From assembly GCA_947184155.2 (NCBI GenBank), contig CAMXCT020001557.1:796423-860422 (forward strand): a DNA stretch of 64,000 nucleotides. The letters are read 5' to 3'. The stretch comes from Cladocopium goreaui. Taxonomy: Eukaryota > Sar > Dinophyceae > Suessiales > Symbiodiniaceae. The notes beneath the pieces were generated by a model that had not been told where the DNA came from, did no database searches, and saw only the letters and a list, made by a program, of their open reading frames with translations. Below are positions 21,929-36,900 of this stretch, one piece after another. How positions within the stretch are numbered: position 1 is the stretch's first letter; the number at the start of each line of letters is the position of its first letter. The position numbers and the translations under genes are program-made.

Positions 21929-24900
21929 GCGCCAGAAGCGCGCCGGCCATGATCAGCTGAGCGCCCGGTCGACGGTGATCTCGATTCTCCACCCAGGGCA
22001 GCTGGAGATAGTGGATTTCACGGAGCTGTGACGGTCACCAAGCAGACTGTAAAATGATGGTGAGTAATTAATTAAGGGGATTCATAGCGATCAATAGTGA
22101 TTAATAGTGTTAAAAGGTGGTGAATTTTCATTCATAGTTGTTAATAATAGATACATGGGTTTGCTGCTAAGAGGTTTTTAGAAAGGCGAGAGCATTAAGG
22201 GCTGGCAATTTCGCCATCCTAAAATTAAAAATCAGCACAACGAATTAAATCTTAGCCTAGTGTAGTAGACTATCTTGCCCAGCCATATATATATATATAT
22301 CGATACGTAATACTAATATATAGATCTTAATAGATGCTCAGACAGACTCATACACATGTACAATGTGGTGCTTCCCAGTTTAATTTGTTTTATTAACCCA
22401 TTCACTATGGATATATCATGAATCATTATATATCATTATATATCTGCCATGAACCCCTAGTAATATTAGTTTTAGACCAACTTGTCTACTGAGCTAGGGC
22501 ACCCTTTATAGATACATCTAGTATTTGATGCTATGCATACTTGGTGGTTCACCCAAGGAATCGCAAGTGGTTCACTTCACCCCAGTTAATTCAGCAGGGT
22601 AAGTAGGATTAGTCCTGTTATAACTGGGACTTTTTGGCCCACATAGCAATCGGGGTGAACCACTCGGTATTTAGGTTTGTTTGTGTTTCTTTTTTTTAAG
22701 GGATTTAAGTTGTATTCGATAAAACCATCAGCAATAGGTTTTCAAGTTGGTTTTTGATGGGAATAGGGATATGCATAGTGGAAAGATCCGTATTTATTGG
22801 ATGGTCATGGGGCCATGATATTTATAGATACTAAAAATCACTCGACGTTACACCAACTTGGTGGGGGAACCGGGAACCAATCAGATATATATATATAGAT
22901 ACCTCTACCCCCAAAAAAATACCCTCTGGTAAACTAACATAGCTATGGAAAATCACCATCTTTAATAGGTAAATCAACTATAAATGGGCCATGTTCAATA
23001 GCTATGTTAGTCATTACCAGAGGGTAACAAAGACCCTGCCATGAGTACTTTCCACCACGAATTGGTTGCTCTCAGGGTCTATGTTTTGCCGTACATGGAT
23101 GGTCTAGGTAGATACTTCTAATAGATTTCATGCTACAATGTAGGGCCCCCAAGTCGTAAGTTGGCTTAAAAAAAGCCATTGACTATAGCTATTAAGGCAT
23201 ATGGATCAGAAACCGTCGTTGTTTGAGATATGTGTTCCAACTTCGCGATTTCGTGGCTCCGGGAGCTTCACGTTGAACTCCATAGGATCTGATTGGAGCT
23301 GCCTTGGTGCAGGAGCTTCGCTTGCTGCAGCACGTCATGCAGAAAGCTCCGCAGGGGGATCCGGCGGCCATTTGTGAGGCGAACATACGAAGGGATGGAT
23401 CATACGGATTCATGGGTGATATAGAAATATCTATCAACATCGTATGTAACATATGAACATGGCACACATATATATATATATATATATGTAATTTTATAAT
23501 ATATATATATATATGTAATATTATATAATATTTATAATTACATGAACATATATAGCATTATATTTACAGAAATGAATTACATGATATACATATAGATAGA
23601 TATATGTTTATCTATTACATGCATTGAACTTGTTTACTATGGCAGTTTCGGTGGTTCCTTCCCGAGTAGCGAGTCTCTTTTTAGAGGAATCCACCACCAA
23701 GGTGGTGCCAGGTACTAACCACTGGGCTAATCCCCCCATCTAAGTATGGTTTACAGGTTGATGGTTTGAGACATGTTTTATTTTGCCATAATATATGGGA
23801 TAATGCTTCCCATTGACTATTTTTCAAGATGGTTAAAACCACCAACCAGATAATTAAATTGGATGTGGGGAACTAGTTTGCAGATCACGTGAACTGATCA
23901 TGAAGTTGGGACAGAACTGGCACATTCCAATCCTCTACACATCAGGAAAGTTGGTATCCTCGAATCTCATGCCATGGATATCCGGCGCACCGTCCTTGCC
24001 GCAGGCCATCGAAAATTTCGGTGACGAAATCTTGGTCCGCGGCAAAGCACGTTTGTGGCTCAAGGCGCTGAGGGTTCTGATTGATGGGAAGTTTGGATGA
24101 CGGATCAGGGATTAAACCTGATGGAGATGATGGTTTAGTATGGTTTCATACTATGGGAAAGCATCCTGTTTTTTTTTTGAGTTGGAGAGTGTTGCAATTT
24201 GCCTGTAGAAGGGTAGCCTTGCAGGATGTGTATGTCAACCGCACATGGGGGCCAGATAGGCCAATATAAGTTGTTTGATGTTGTTTCTACAAAAATGTGC
24301 TCCATAGCTAGGTTGGTATGTTAATCCACCGAACTACAGATATAGCTACAGTACCGTATACCCTGGTTACATTAGTTGTAGTTCAAAACCCATTTAGCGA
24401 TTAAGTTCAATGGGGCACCCACCAATCCATGGAGTGGTGGGCATTGGCGCAGAAGGATCCTGCGTCTGCGTGTGCTCTATGGTATTATGGCTAAGAACAA
24501 TATCTCAAAAGTGCTGAGATGATATTTATATGATATGTTTCCATATTTTTCCAAAATCTCAGTGAAATAAAGTGAGCCAACAGTTCTTTTCGACTGCACC
24601 AAATCACCAGTGACCGTTGTGAACTTTTTTTCCTCACGTCGGTCGTCACGTCAATCGCCGGCAGATTGCCGGTGGCATCAAAACGGATGTGCTCACAGCG
24701 GCCGCTGGGCTGTTCTGGCAGTGCAACCATAGGCCATAGATCAATAGGACCCCCCCTCAAAATTACCATGTTTATATGGCTGGTATAAATTGGTATACAC
24801 TTTATAAACCATCAATATATATATATATATATATATGAGCAACCGTAAAAACCCCGGCAATACTAAATATGTATTCGACGGACATTGGTTTATGGAAATT

Positions 24901-27900
24901 GATGGAAATTGTTAAAAACACCAGGTAAGCGATGGGACCTTCCCAAATTAGCGATACCCCTTTTCAAGGTTATGTCATCATATTTCTCTAATATCCACAT
25001 TAGCGATACCCGCATATCACATATTATTCTTAGTTCATCACATATATGTATATATATATATAAATGCAGCAGTTTCCCGCAAGCGATACCCCCCAAGTTT
25101 ACCATATATCATTATTGTACAAACGTGTGGTAAGCGATGGGACCTTCCCAAATTTGTGGATGTCCTTTCCGTGAACCTAGGGTTTTCACAATCGCTCATA
25201 TATATATACATATGGGTGGTTTATGATATTGCTTTACCATGCTTTACCAACAATAGTATACAATAGTGGGACTTAACCATCGTTTGCTGAGGAGTTTTTT
25301 TGGGTTTTTGACTATGGAGATACAACTGATTTACCTCAAGTAATAGATGATGGTTGATGGATTATGATAGAGAGGTGTTACACTATCCAAGTTTAGAAAA
25401 CGGGCATATCTCCTGGCTCCTGGCTGGTCCTCATACTGGGAGTTAACCCCTTGACTGAAAATCACGGACTCTAGACTCAGCTGATCATCATGAATTGTCC
25501 AGTTGATGGCCATTTGGGGGAACATCAACGTATACGAACCCTTAAAATGGAGGAAATTTTCATAGTCCATCCTGGTTGCTTATGCCTCGTGCAGCTTGTC
25601 AAGATCGCTGGTCTCTTACAGCGGATGCTCCGTGGCGTCCGCACAATGGATCTGGACCTAGCCGACCTGGTCAAGATATGACAGATCAAATTGCAGTGGA
25701 AAACAACCAATTTATAGATTACACATACAAATGTAATATACTATATACTGTGTATGTTATATTATATATATACATATATTATATATATAGTATATATATA
25801 TTATATATATATATATTATATATATATTATACATACACGTATACAATATACACATTCGTAGCAAAATTGGACCTGATGTCATTGGCAGACTAGATTGCTG
25901 CTTTATTGTCTAGAAACCACGTGTCGACCTGATCAGATGTGATGTTTGGTGTGTGTTTTCTCCGGTGGTGGTTACGGATGTCCATCCTGCCAAAATGCTG
26001 GATGTTGAGCGATGTTTGTCTGACAAAGGGGTGCCGGGTTGCCTGCCTCAGCCTGCTTGCGAAATCGCAAGATCTGAGAAGTTTGGGTTTATGAAATACC
26101 CTCCGGGTTATTTAACATAGCCATGGAAAATGACCCCTTTATAGATGATTTTCCCATTAATACCTCCATTTATAAGGGATTTTCCATGGCTATGTTAAAT
26201 TACCAGATGGTATGTTTTGTTGTTTCTAAAGCGGTAGAGATAGCATTATCAAAAGAAACTCCGGCCTCGTTCAGCCAGAAGTACCGAAAATTCTGAACCT
26301 GAATTTCGAGAGCTGGGAAGCCACCATTTCATCATTTCAATCTCAGTTAGCAATAGGCGGTAGTATCTCAGATTATTGTTGGCTATCCATATCCATTGAA
26401 TTCCCAGACTCGAGTGGCTCGGGTTAGGTTCACCCAAAAAAGCTCTTGCTTGTGAAATCCAATTCTGGAACCTGGGTGGACTGTGTTCTATTCATTTTTG
26501 GGTTCCTTATTGCGGCTATGAAATATAACTGTCTGTTGATGAATCCCCATTTCAAGAGGATGAAATCGTATGAAGTCCCATAAATGCTGCTAGTTGAACT
26601 ATGTTGAACTATTGTATTCCCATGAATACCTGAAAAGTACTCCTATTTTCGCCTTCATTTTGATGGTTAATAACCCTCCCCCGTTCAGTTCGTTCAACCA
26701 CCATTTTGGGTTTCGGAAACGAGGCCATCAAAGGCGGCCCCTTGACCAGTGGCGACCTGCAATGCAGCCGGCTTCCCCCGGAGCGCTAGTCGTGATGACG
26801 GGGTGACGACGTTTCAGGTGATGTGTTTAGTGTTCCCAACATGACATACACCATTTGGGGAAATCCATTGGGATGAATATGTGAATATTTTTTGCATGTT
26901 GTTTGGAGCCACTTATACCTGATTGGTGGTTTGGAACATGTTTTATTGTTCCGTATATTTGGAATAATAAGCCCAACTGACTTTCATATTTTTCAGAAGG
27001 GTTGAAACCACCAACCAGATACGCAAATCCAAGATATTCAAGGAGTATACCAATTGTACCCGAAAGAAATCAAGATGTTTTGATTGATCCAACTGGTAGT
27101 CAAAACAAGTTTTGTTTTGTGGTCCTGTTTTTGGGATGTGCCAGGCTTGAAGAAAATTCCTTTGACCCATCTCCGACTTGGTCATGCGACTGTTTTAGGA
27201 GATTGGTTTAAGGTTTCTAAGGGAAGGAACAGGTGGTTTCACTGTATGATACATGGTGACTTAACTATAACTAACTATAGTAAAAACTAAAAGGATCTAT
27301 ATAAAAGGAACATGTGGTTTCATGATAAACGGTGATTCAACTATATTTAACATGGATTCAACAATAGAATGAATAATGGACAATTATGGGTGTGATTGAA
27401 ATGGGGCCTCAAAATGGCAAGTTTCATAGGGAAAATCAGAAAATCACAGATTATTTGCCACACACTTTACCATTTGGTTCTTTAACATAGCCATAGAAAA
27501 TCACCATTTTTAATAGGTAAACCATCTATTTCTATGGGCCATCTATACCATGGCTATGTTAAGTTACCAGAGGGACGTCCAACATTTCCCTGATTCTGCC
27601 ACCAACGGGACAACAGGCCATCCCAGTGACAGATCACCATTTTGGTGACAAAGCCCACACTTTTTGGTTCGTCCCAATGTGTGCAGGGGTTTACTCACCA
27701 CGTTTTTAAACCATCTATGATAGTGAGTCCCCAAAAAAAATCGCAAAATCATTTCTCACTAATATAAACTATTTTTTTTGTGTAGTTTAGATTTTAGTAT
27801 ATCATGCATGTCCTATACTTTCTCACTATCATATCCTATAGGATGTTGTTTTTCCATGTGCCTGGTGGTTGCCTTTCTTGTGGACGTCAGCGCAGCCATT

Positions 27901-30900
27901 TATCAAAGCACCGAGGCGTCCTGGAGATCGGAGCTTACTGCGGATATTCGGTGCGAACGGTCACAGCGGATTCGCGAACGGTTCGGGACAATTACCAGTT
28001 TCAATAGCTACGGTACCCTCTGGTAAACCAATGGAAGTATATAATGGGTTTACTATAGTTTTATATGGTTTAATGATGGGATAATGATGGGATAATAATG
28101 GGATAATGTAAATCATCCAATCTGGATTTGTTTTTTTTATTTTTATTTTTTATACTATCTCTGGTAAACATACAAAAAGCTATTGAAAATGGCCCTTATG
28201 CCGCAGGAGTAGCTGGAGCTCACCACAAGCCACACCATTGCCAGCTCACGTAGGTACAGTAAGTATTTATGACTATACCTATAATACCAATTACCCTTTG
28301 GTTATTTAACATAGCCATGGAAAATCACCATTTTTAATAGGTAAAATTGCCCGTTGTTGTTTGCAAAGAGCATCAACCCACGGACTACTATTCTAGAGTG
28401 TTGACCCACTGAGTTTGTAGCAAATTCAATCACACTTTTTGCACAAACCCCACATGTTTGGGTATATCTAAAACCTTAGCATACACTCCAGCTCCCTTAG
28501 CATACACTCCAGCTCCCTTAGCATACACTCCAGCTCCCTTAGCATACACTCCAGCTGTGGAACACCCATAAACTTGATAAAATTGCAATTCTTTTCGAGC
28601 ACCATGTTTTTGTGTTTTTGTAGTGATTAGCATAAATTAACCAACAAACATCTATCATAAATCAGCAATAGATCCCTTTCAATCCCCATTTTCCCTATGG
28701 TTTCTATCCTTCACATCTCGTTTGGTTCATCCATGAAAACCGACCCGTTGGTTTTCGGCGTTCCCAGTCCACTCGCATGGCATTGGCACTTCCGGGTGTT
28801 GGGCGACCCAGAGGGTGGATGGTATCAGGCTACAGAGCTAGTGTTGCATTGTATATATATATATATGTATATATAATCGCAATATATATATAAATATGTG
28901 TAGTATATATATATATATGTATATGTATAGTATATATATATTTAAATTATAATGTATATAATTACGTGATTTACATATATATATATATATATAATATATC
29001 ATATGTCTATATTTATGTATATGTATACATATGAATATACATATGAACATTAAGAATCATGATTATTTCACCAACATGACTTGAACTGATCCGGATTTTC
29101 TCGAAAAATTAGGCACTTGTAGACCTTCAGAGATTTGTTTGGACCTGACAAACAATCATGACATTGCGTAAATGTCAGTCCTTTCAAGGATCGAGGCTCC
29201 ATGGTTTTCTCCTCCGCATCCCATTTTTCCCATTTCTTGGTGTCATTGGAGTGGTTTTCCCATTGAAATCTCGGCGGTTGTCCATGGTTTTCCCATTGGT
29301 TTTTTGTGCGGTTTCAATTTTCCCAAGAAAAGCATTCCAATGATTGTGTTCACTTCAGGTGGTGTCCAGTTCCAAATCGCTAGGTGCAAAGTTCACGTTC
29401 GGTGAAATTCTATGTATTCATGGGGGTGATTTAAACCTATACAATTCGAAGGGGGACGAATATGGAATTTAACACTATTTACAGGTTGGTGGTTTAGAAC
29501 ATGAAATTTATTTTTCCATATATTGGGAAAAATAATCCCAACGGACTTTCATATTTTTCAGAGGGGTTGAAACCACCAATCAGTTTAACTATTTAAACAC
29601 CTATATATCTATATAGAAACCATTTACTCTAAGTTCATTAGGTCCTTGGGTATATCAATTCGATGGTTTATAAACGTGTAAAAACCCAACAAACACCAAC
29701 TCGAATTGGCAGCAACGGCGTCAGAGGTTCACATCGCTTCCATGGAAGTGGATCCAGCGGCTCAGCTGAGTGCAGGAGACCGTAGCGGTTGATGATGGTT
29801 AGTAATGGCTAGTGGTTAGTAGTGGGTTAGTGGTGCTGGTTAATGGGTTGATGGGGTTGATGGCTAAAAAAATGTTAAACGATTTTCTTGGTGAGTGGGT
29901 TAGTAATGATGAGTACCGGCGTTCAATTTTGTTCCAAAACAGAATCTGGGAGTGTTGGGATGATCTGACAAGACTGGTTTAACATGTTGAGTATCACACT
30001 GGTAAAGCTGTTGGCGAATGGTGCTGCAAAATCAAAATGGGCGAACTCCTGTGTGAAAAGGTGACTTTTTCTTGACATCAAGGCCCCTGGGCCCCAGGGA
30101 TAAGTTCATTGGTTAGTAACTAGTTGCCTAACTTATACGTGGCTAAAAAACCGACTATTCACCAGTTACCAACTAGTGAACCAGTATGAGCTAGTCCCAT
30201 GATGTTCCATGGCCCATCTAGTCGTATATCCCATAGCTATCCAGAGATGTGATTTAGCCATTATTTAGCCCAGTTTTTTAAAAAACAAAATCAGGTATGG
30301 GGGTTACACATGGTTGCACTGTTTAAGGTTTTTTTCTTCGAGCTACACAGATACATTAGGAACATTTAAGGCATCATTCAGCTTCTAGTCGCTGACCCTG
30401 TATTCTTGCCGGCATGATTTGTATTTGTATTTGCTGTTGCTGCTGCTGCTGCTGTTGTTGTTGTTGTTGCTGCTCTTTCTGATTCTTTGGCATTTTTTTG
30501 TGTTGGTTCAGGATGGTCGCAACTACATCAAGTTACCACTGCGTGATGTAACAACCCCAACCATCGCCTTCAGTTTCTTGCAGTATTTGGATGTGTTTGG
30601 ATCCCTTGGGGAAGATGAAACTCGTTGGACAGGAATATCACTAAGAGATCAAGGTGCCGAGATAAGTAGCGCCCAGAAGTTTTTCGAATGTTTCGGTGCG
30701 CAGATTCCCTGAAGCAAATCTCTATTTGTACCTGGAATGCTGCATGAAGTGCGTTCCGATATCAGGTCATGAAAAGGGTCACAAAAAGATGCCTTTGCTT
30801 GCGTCTTTTGAGATCCACCATTGCTGGAATCAACAAAACACATGTCACATAATTATATATAGAATACTTTTTTTTTGAGCAAATCCCTCTGTTTTCCTTC

Positions 30901-33900
30901 TGTGCCCAATTTTGAACTACACAATATACTACACACATACTTATAGAATTATCTTATCTTAGGAATCAATATGATTCCGTTGGTTTCCGTAATTTGATGC
31001 ACTCCAACAAAAGCATTTGCTCATTTGCAACCGCATGTGAAGACACCTCAGGTGCACATGATCATTGCCCGCAACGTGGTGTTGCATGGCGGTTTGGCCG
31101 GCACCATCGACGTGGGAGACCTGGTGGTCATATGTGGTCGGAAAGCAATGAACTACTAAGCACAAGAGCTGCTTAGATGCTTAATTTTGGTCAACATTGT
31201 GTTTTTCAGGTTGATTAATTGTATTAATTGTGAACAAGTGAGCCAGATATTTTGAGGTGGGGTAACCCAACATTTTGTTAACCTGCAAGCGTGACGGTAA
31301 ACACATGGGGATTCAAGCTGCAAGAATGACCACATGTTCTACTAAGAACATCTAAGAACTAATGCACTGGCGCACAATGGGTAATGTAATCTAACTGGTG
31401 CAAAAAGGGTACTGTAAGTATATTCTGAACTTATCCTAGGTGAAATCCCGCCCTCAATCAACCGGTAGGTTGGGGATTGCAGAAGGGGTTGTATATTGCG
31501 TAATTGATTATTGCCATCTTTGTCTAAGATAACTGGGTTGCAAATACTCCCTATATCTATGACTAAGATATATCAACAGACACAATTGCCAGTGTTTTAT
31601 CATTCAAATCGTAGTAACGCAAAGATGCCCAAAACTGTATCCAGGTTAAACAAGTTTGAGAATGCGTTCTTCTATTAGTAGTTTCCACACTTCACCAAGT
31701 TTTAGCCATTTATTTTAAGGGGATTGCTATACATATTAAGGATCTATAATATAGGATAAAACCTGGTCATAGATGTTGGAGGATCTAAGGAGCCATGAAT
31801 GGTCCAGTCGACTTGTGCCTTTGGGACAATCTTTTCTGGGAGATTCTTGGATTCTGAGAGTTCAACACGAGACTTCGATCTAAGCCCAGGTTCATGGGGC
31901 ATTCTGGTCCAGCATCCAATCTTTCCACTAGTCACGAGCGCCTCTGCGATTTTTTGTCACCTGTTGCAATGGAAAATGGGGATATGTTCGGTAAATCATC
32001 GAACTACATGATCACATTTTCCGGATGTTGCAGGCTGTGACGGACTACATGGTGCGCACTGCAGGAATTTCAGCAGGTACTGTAGTGCTGCTGGAGGCAC
32101 CAATTCGGAGGAGCAACAGCGAGGCGTCACAGTTCACAGCGCCGGAACCTCATCCTAAGGCTTGTTGGATTCCACCTCTTCTGCTGTTCCAGAAGCCATG
32201 CAAATCTCCATCACCTTGTTGAGCACCAACATGTACTGCTTGAGGTCCAAGCCACTTGTTGACCCCCGCTTCATTGTGCTCCTCGTATCCCCCAAAAGGC
32301 AGTGGCGGCACCGGAGGCAATGGCGGCGGCATAGGATCTTTCTCCACCTTGTCAATCGGCGGCGGTCCATCTGGAAGTTGAGTTCCACATGGCATGGTCA
32401 CTGCCAGATACCATTCGCCAGACAGCCAGGACGTTCTCAACTCTGATGTCTGACCCGTTTGACGCGCCTGAGATTCCTTGGGATGAGGATGTCATCGACA
32501 GCGGCCAGTGGCTCCTCCCTCTGACATGCCTGTATCATCAACCGTGCCTTGCGGCTTGCGGTAACATATTGTTCCCCACCTGCCACATGTTTATACATTT
32601 TCATAACTATGTCAAACAACCAACGTGCGCATGTTGTTCCAAGAATTAAGTCTTGGTGAATGTATCAGCACTATATCAGCGATCTTCCGGAGAACTGCAA
32701 AACCACTGGATAGGCAAATCGGCAAACCAGCAAGTCTTGAGAGGTCATACATTTACTGGTACTATTTTACTCATAGTTTGCCACAACTTGAATCATTTTT
32801 TTGCCAGCTCAAATCTCATCTTTTCTGTGTTGCTCCAAGTTTGGGGACGCAAAATCCTGCCCAACATTTTTTTTTGTGAGATACATCCATTCAAGTTTGA
32901 AATGAGCCAAAGATTTGCCCCCCCATGGAACCTTGCTAACCTCGAATCCAACAATTGAAGAATGATACTGTACTATAGTTGTTGTGAAAGTGGATAAAAT
33001 TACATTACTTCGTGTGATCCCCACCATGACATTTATACATTTTCTTACTGGCAAATCTTCTGGCATATGTTATGGCATATCTTCTGGCATTCTATCTGGC
33101 ATATCTTCTGGCATTCTATCTGACATATCTTCTGGCATTCTATCTGGCATATCTTCTGGCATTCTATCTGACATATCTTCTGGCATTCTATCTGGCATTC
33201 TATCTGGCATATCTTCTGGCATATATTCTGACATATCTTCTGGCATTCTATCTGCCATTCTATCTGGCATATCTTCTGGCATATCTATCTGGCATATCTT
33301 CTGGCATTCTATCTGGCAAATCTTCTGGCAAATCTTCTGGCATTCTATCTGGCATTCTATCTGGCATATCTTCTGGCATATTATCTGGCAAATCTTCTGG
33401 GATTCTATCTGGCATATTTTGTGGCATTCTATCTGACATTTTATCTGGCATTCTATTTGGCATACCTTCTGGCATTCTATCTGGCATACCTTCTGGCATT
33501 CTATCTGGTATATCTTCTGGCATTCTATCTGGCACATCTTGTGGCATTCTATCTGGCATATCTCATGGCATTTTATCTGGCATATCTTCTGACATTCTAT
33601 CTGGCATATCTTCTGACATTCTTTCTGGCATATCTTCTGACATTCTGTCTGGCATATCTTCTGACATTCTTTCTGACATTCTTTCTGGCATTCTATCTGG
33701 CATATCTTCTGTGACATTCTTCCGGTTGAGGTCCGGCAGTGCCCACTGCGATCTGCAACTCGCGGTTGAGGTCCGGCAGTGCCCACTGGGATCTGGAGCT
33801 CGCGGTTCAGGTCCGGCAGTGCCCACTGGGATCTGGAGCTCGCGGTTGAGGTCCGGCAGTGCCCACTGGGATCTGGAGCTCGCGGTTGAGGTCCGGCAGT

Positions 33901-36900
33901 GCCCACTGCGACCTGGAAGTCGCGGTTGAGGTCCGGCAGTGCCCACTGCGATCTGCAACTCGCGGTTGAGGTCCGGCAGTGCCCACTGGGATCTGGAGCT
34001 CGCGGTGGAGGTCCGGCTGTGCCCACTGGGATCTGGACTGCGAGGAGGAGGCGGCGGGTGAGGAGGCGGAGGAGGCGGAGGTGGAGGCGGAGGAGGCGGA
34101 GGCGGAGGAGGAGGAGGAGAACAGCTCTGATAAAATCTAACAACCCTCACCTGGCAGGTGGGGAAAAACAAAACACCAGTCCACCAGTCAAATCCCAATG
34201 GATCTGTTTGATGTAACCGCGAATGACTGGTGGGAAAAATACTAAATACTTCAACCATCTAATTGATAAAACACAACACTCTCCAATCCCAATCGGACGG
34301 CTTTGACAATAGGGTTACCCCACCCTGTTCTATCCACTGGTTTGGAGTCATTGGAGTCCGTTCTATAGAAACGACCACAGCACGCGTGGAGCCCATTTCT
34401 AGACACGTCCCATTTCTAGCTGTGATTGGTGGGTGAAATCCCATTTGTTCATGCTTGAATCCCACCAGTTATTGGATCATTTCCCCTATCGGGATGTTTT
34501 ACTTTTCTATATTTTATATGTGTTGCAAGGTATTTTTAAAAAGAGAACACTTGAAACTGAAAGATACTAGGGTTTTGTTGTCTAGAAAAAACAAAATATT
34601 TTTTTGGTTTGCTTTGAGGGTATCTCTTATCACGATTTACTTGCAGGGTAACCACGCGAATCGCCACCATCTAGGTGTGGACGGGCCACAGCAAGGCCTA
34701 CGGGATGGCAGTGCGGTGACTTGGGTAGCCCACCAGATGATGCCCACCAGTTATAGTTATAATATGTTATATATAAATAACGGGATTTAATGGGATTGAA
34801 TGGGATTGAACGGGATTGAATGGGATTGCCCTCTGGTAAATTAACAGTTGGACCCTGAAAATAAGCCATGTCTAGTGATTTCACTCATCTTCCAAGCCCG
34901 ATGACTGCCAGGGTCGAACTGTTAATTTACTGGAGGGTATATAACTATAATATATTATATGTTCTAATTTGGTTTATAAAGTCCGTGAACTATAGATAAT
35001 TCTACCATAAACCTCATGGGTGTCATGGGATGGTCATCAATACATGGGGATCGACATATTCATATTTTTGGATGTAAGACATACCATCGTTTGACCATGG
35101 CACATATGCTGATCTACTACGGAGATATTGGCATTTGCGTGGATTTTAGCAACAAAATGGGAACATAGTATTAACAATAAGGGTTGTAAAATGAGGGAAT
35201 TACTCGCAAAAATGGATGTTGAACCAGTCATTCATGGGGATTTAAGCATAAGCAACACTGAATCATTCGGCTTGTCTCAAAATGCTTGATACCCCAAGAT
35301 GTATGGCAATTTCAGTGGGGAAGAGCTCACATGAGCAACCGTTTGATTTTCGGGTGCCATGGGTACCCTGTTCTCACACAAAGGTACAGCTTCCTGATTC
35401 CAGAAGTGATGGGGATGGATCAACACCTATATATACACTACGTTGATTATACACTACACTAGATAATTAAATTACTCTATATGTTTGTAACGTTGTATTG
35501 ACATAGTAATATAACTTAACATCATATAACATCAAATAACATCATATAACATCAAATAACATCATATAACATTATATAACATTATATAATTTTATATAAC
35601 ATTATATAACATTTTATAACATATGATATGACAAGATACTACAATGTTGTTTAACATATCAATCCATATTATATAATCTCATAACATATTTAGGAGGATG
35701 AACATCTGTGTTTACGTATCTGCTTTTTGGGGCGACTATTTCTTCCTGGGAATGTTCAGGAATGTTCAGGACCCTAAAATGGAGGTACTGTACGGATATT
35801 TGAAATATGTTGGGAAATACATGGAAATATATGGAAATATCTTCTTGCATAGGCGTAAAAAACAGGCCTTATATATGATAGGTACCTCCAATAAATCGGT
35901 ACCTGACATGGCCATGATTGCACAAAAAGTGAAATTGACATGTTTTTGGGTTGGTCAGCGTTCCCCGGATTCGCAATTGTTGTTGGCTGAGGTGCAATTT
36001 GAGTTGCTAAAGCCCAGGTTTTAGGGCAACCTCGGCTTGGTAAGTTATAGCAACACCGAAAAAGAGAACACATAATGCTACACTCTTTTCTGGCTCAAGT
36101 TCGATATGAAACAACCCATCGTTGAAGGACTGCGCCATTGCCTCGACCATGTTCAATTTGCTGACTTTCGCGTTTCAGGTGGGGTGCCTGGCTCCGCGTT
36201 GGCAGACTGTGACTACGACCATACGTGGATGTTACAAAGCCACGCCATGTCAGTGAGAACCTTGCCACATCAGATTCACAGACAATCGCTATATTTTGAT
36301 GGCAGGGACTGTGGCAAGATATCACCTGGATTCCACAGATGAACATTTGATTGCACCTCTACACAAAGCAGGTTGGAAGGTAGATGATTTCTACTCCTTG
36401 TACGATGGTAACCTTGGTGACAACGACACATGGCACCGGCAGGCAGCAAAATTTGAACCATGCAGAACCTTCTTTGTCAGAGGTCAAACGACAAGATCTT
36501 GACGCCACCATAGCTAAAAAAAACAAGACGTTTGGTGCAGATGTTGGCTGTTGGAAGGCGTTCAACCACTACGACACCAGCCCGGACGATCTGCCATTCA
36601 TCAGTGGAAGCGGTTTGGTTGCCCCACTGGAGGGGGTTAGAACGTGGGTCAATTGCCCATCGCAATTTTGTCCACATGCGCAAAGAAATCAACATGTTGT
36701 GGCAACAAGTTGAAACACACGAAAAGGAAAAGGGCGCGGGATTTCAGTATTCGTACGTTATGTTCATTCACGATGACGCTTACTGGTTCAAGGACTTCGA
36801 TTTGGATTTGATGTTGCAAATCTCTGGAGGGCGCCAACATTCTGCAGTCTCTGGAGGGCGCCAAATGTTTTCGACTGCGATGCCGCCTCTATGAAGTGGG

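Noticed and set aside
28474..28555. Short repeats that might be a CRISPR array
   Set aside because: The 21-bp units are directly tandem without spacers, and the context is a eukaryotic intron.
32032..32074. Plus exon AVTDYMVRTAGISA as a methyltransferase exon
   Set aside because: Good splice borders, but exons 8, 9 and 10 already join without a gap and it matches no COMT segment.
33722..34033. 40-bp repeats as CRISPR or a coding repeat
   Set aside because: No spacers between units; a 40-base unit shifts frame every copy, so no constant peptide repeat is encoded.
33070..34143. A 357-codon minus frame and a 285-codon plus frame over the 33-kb arrays
   Set aside because: Both are translations of 12-mer and 40-bp tandem units, open on both strands because 12 is a multiple of three; no start, splice or domain evidence.
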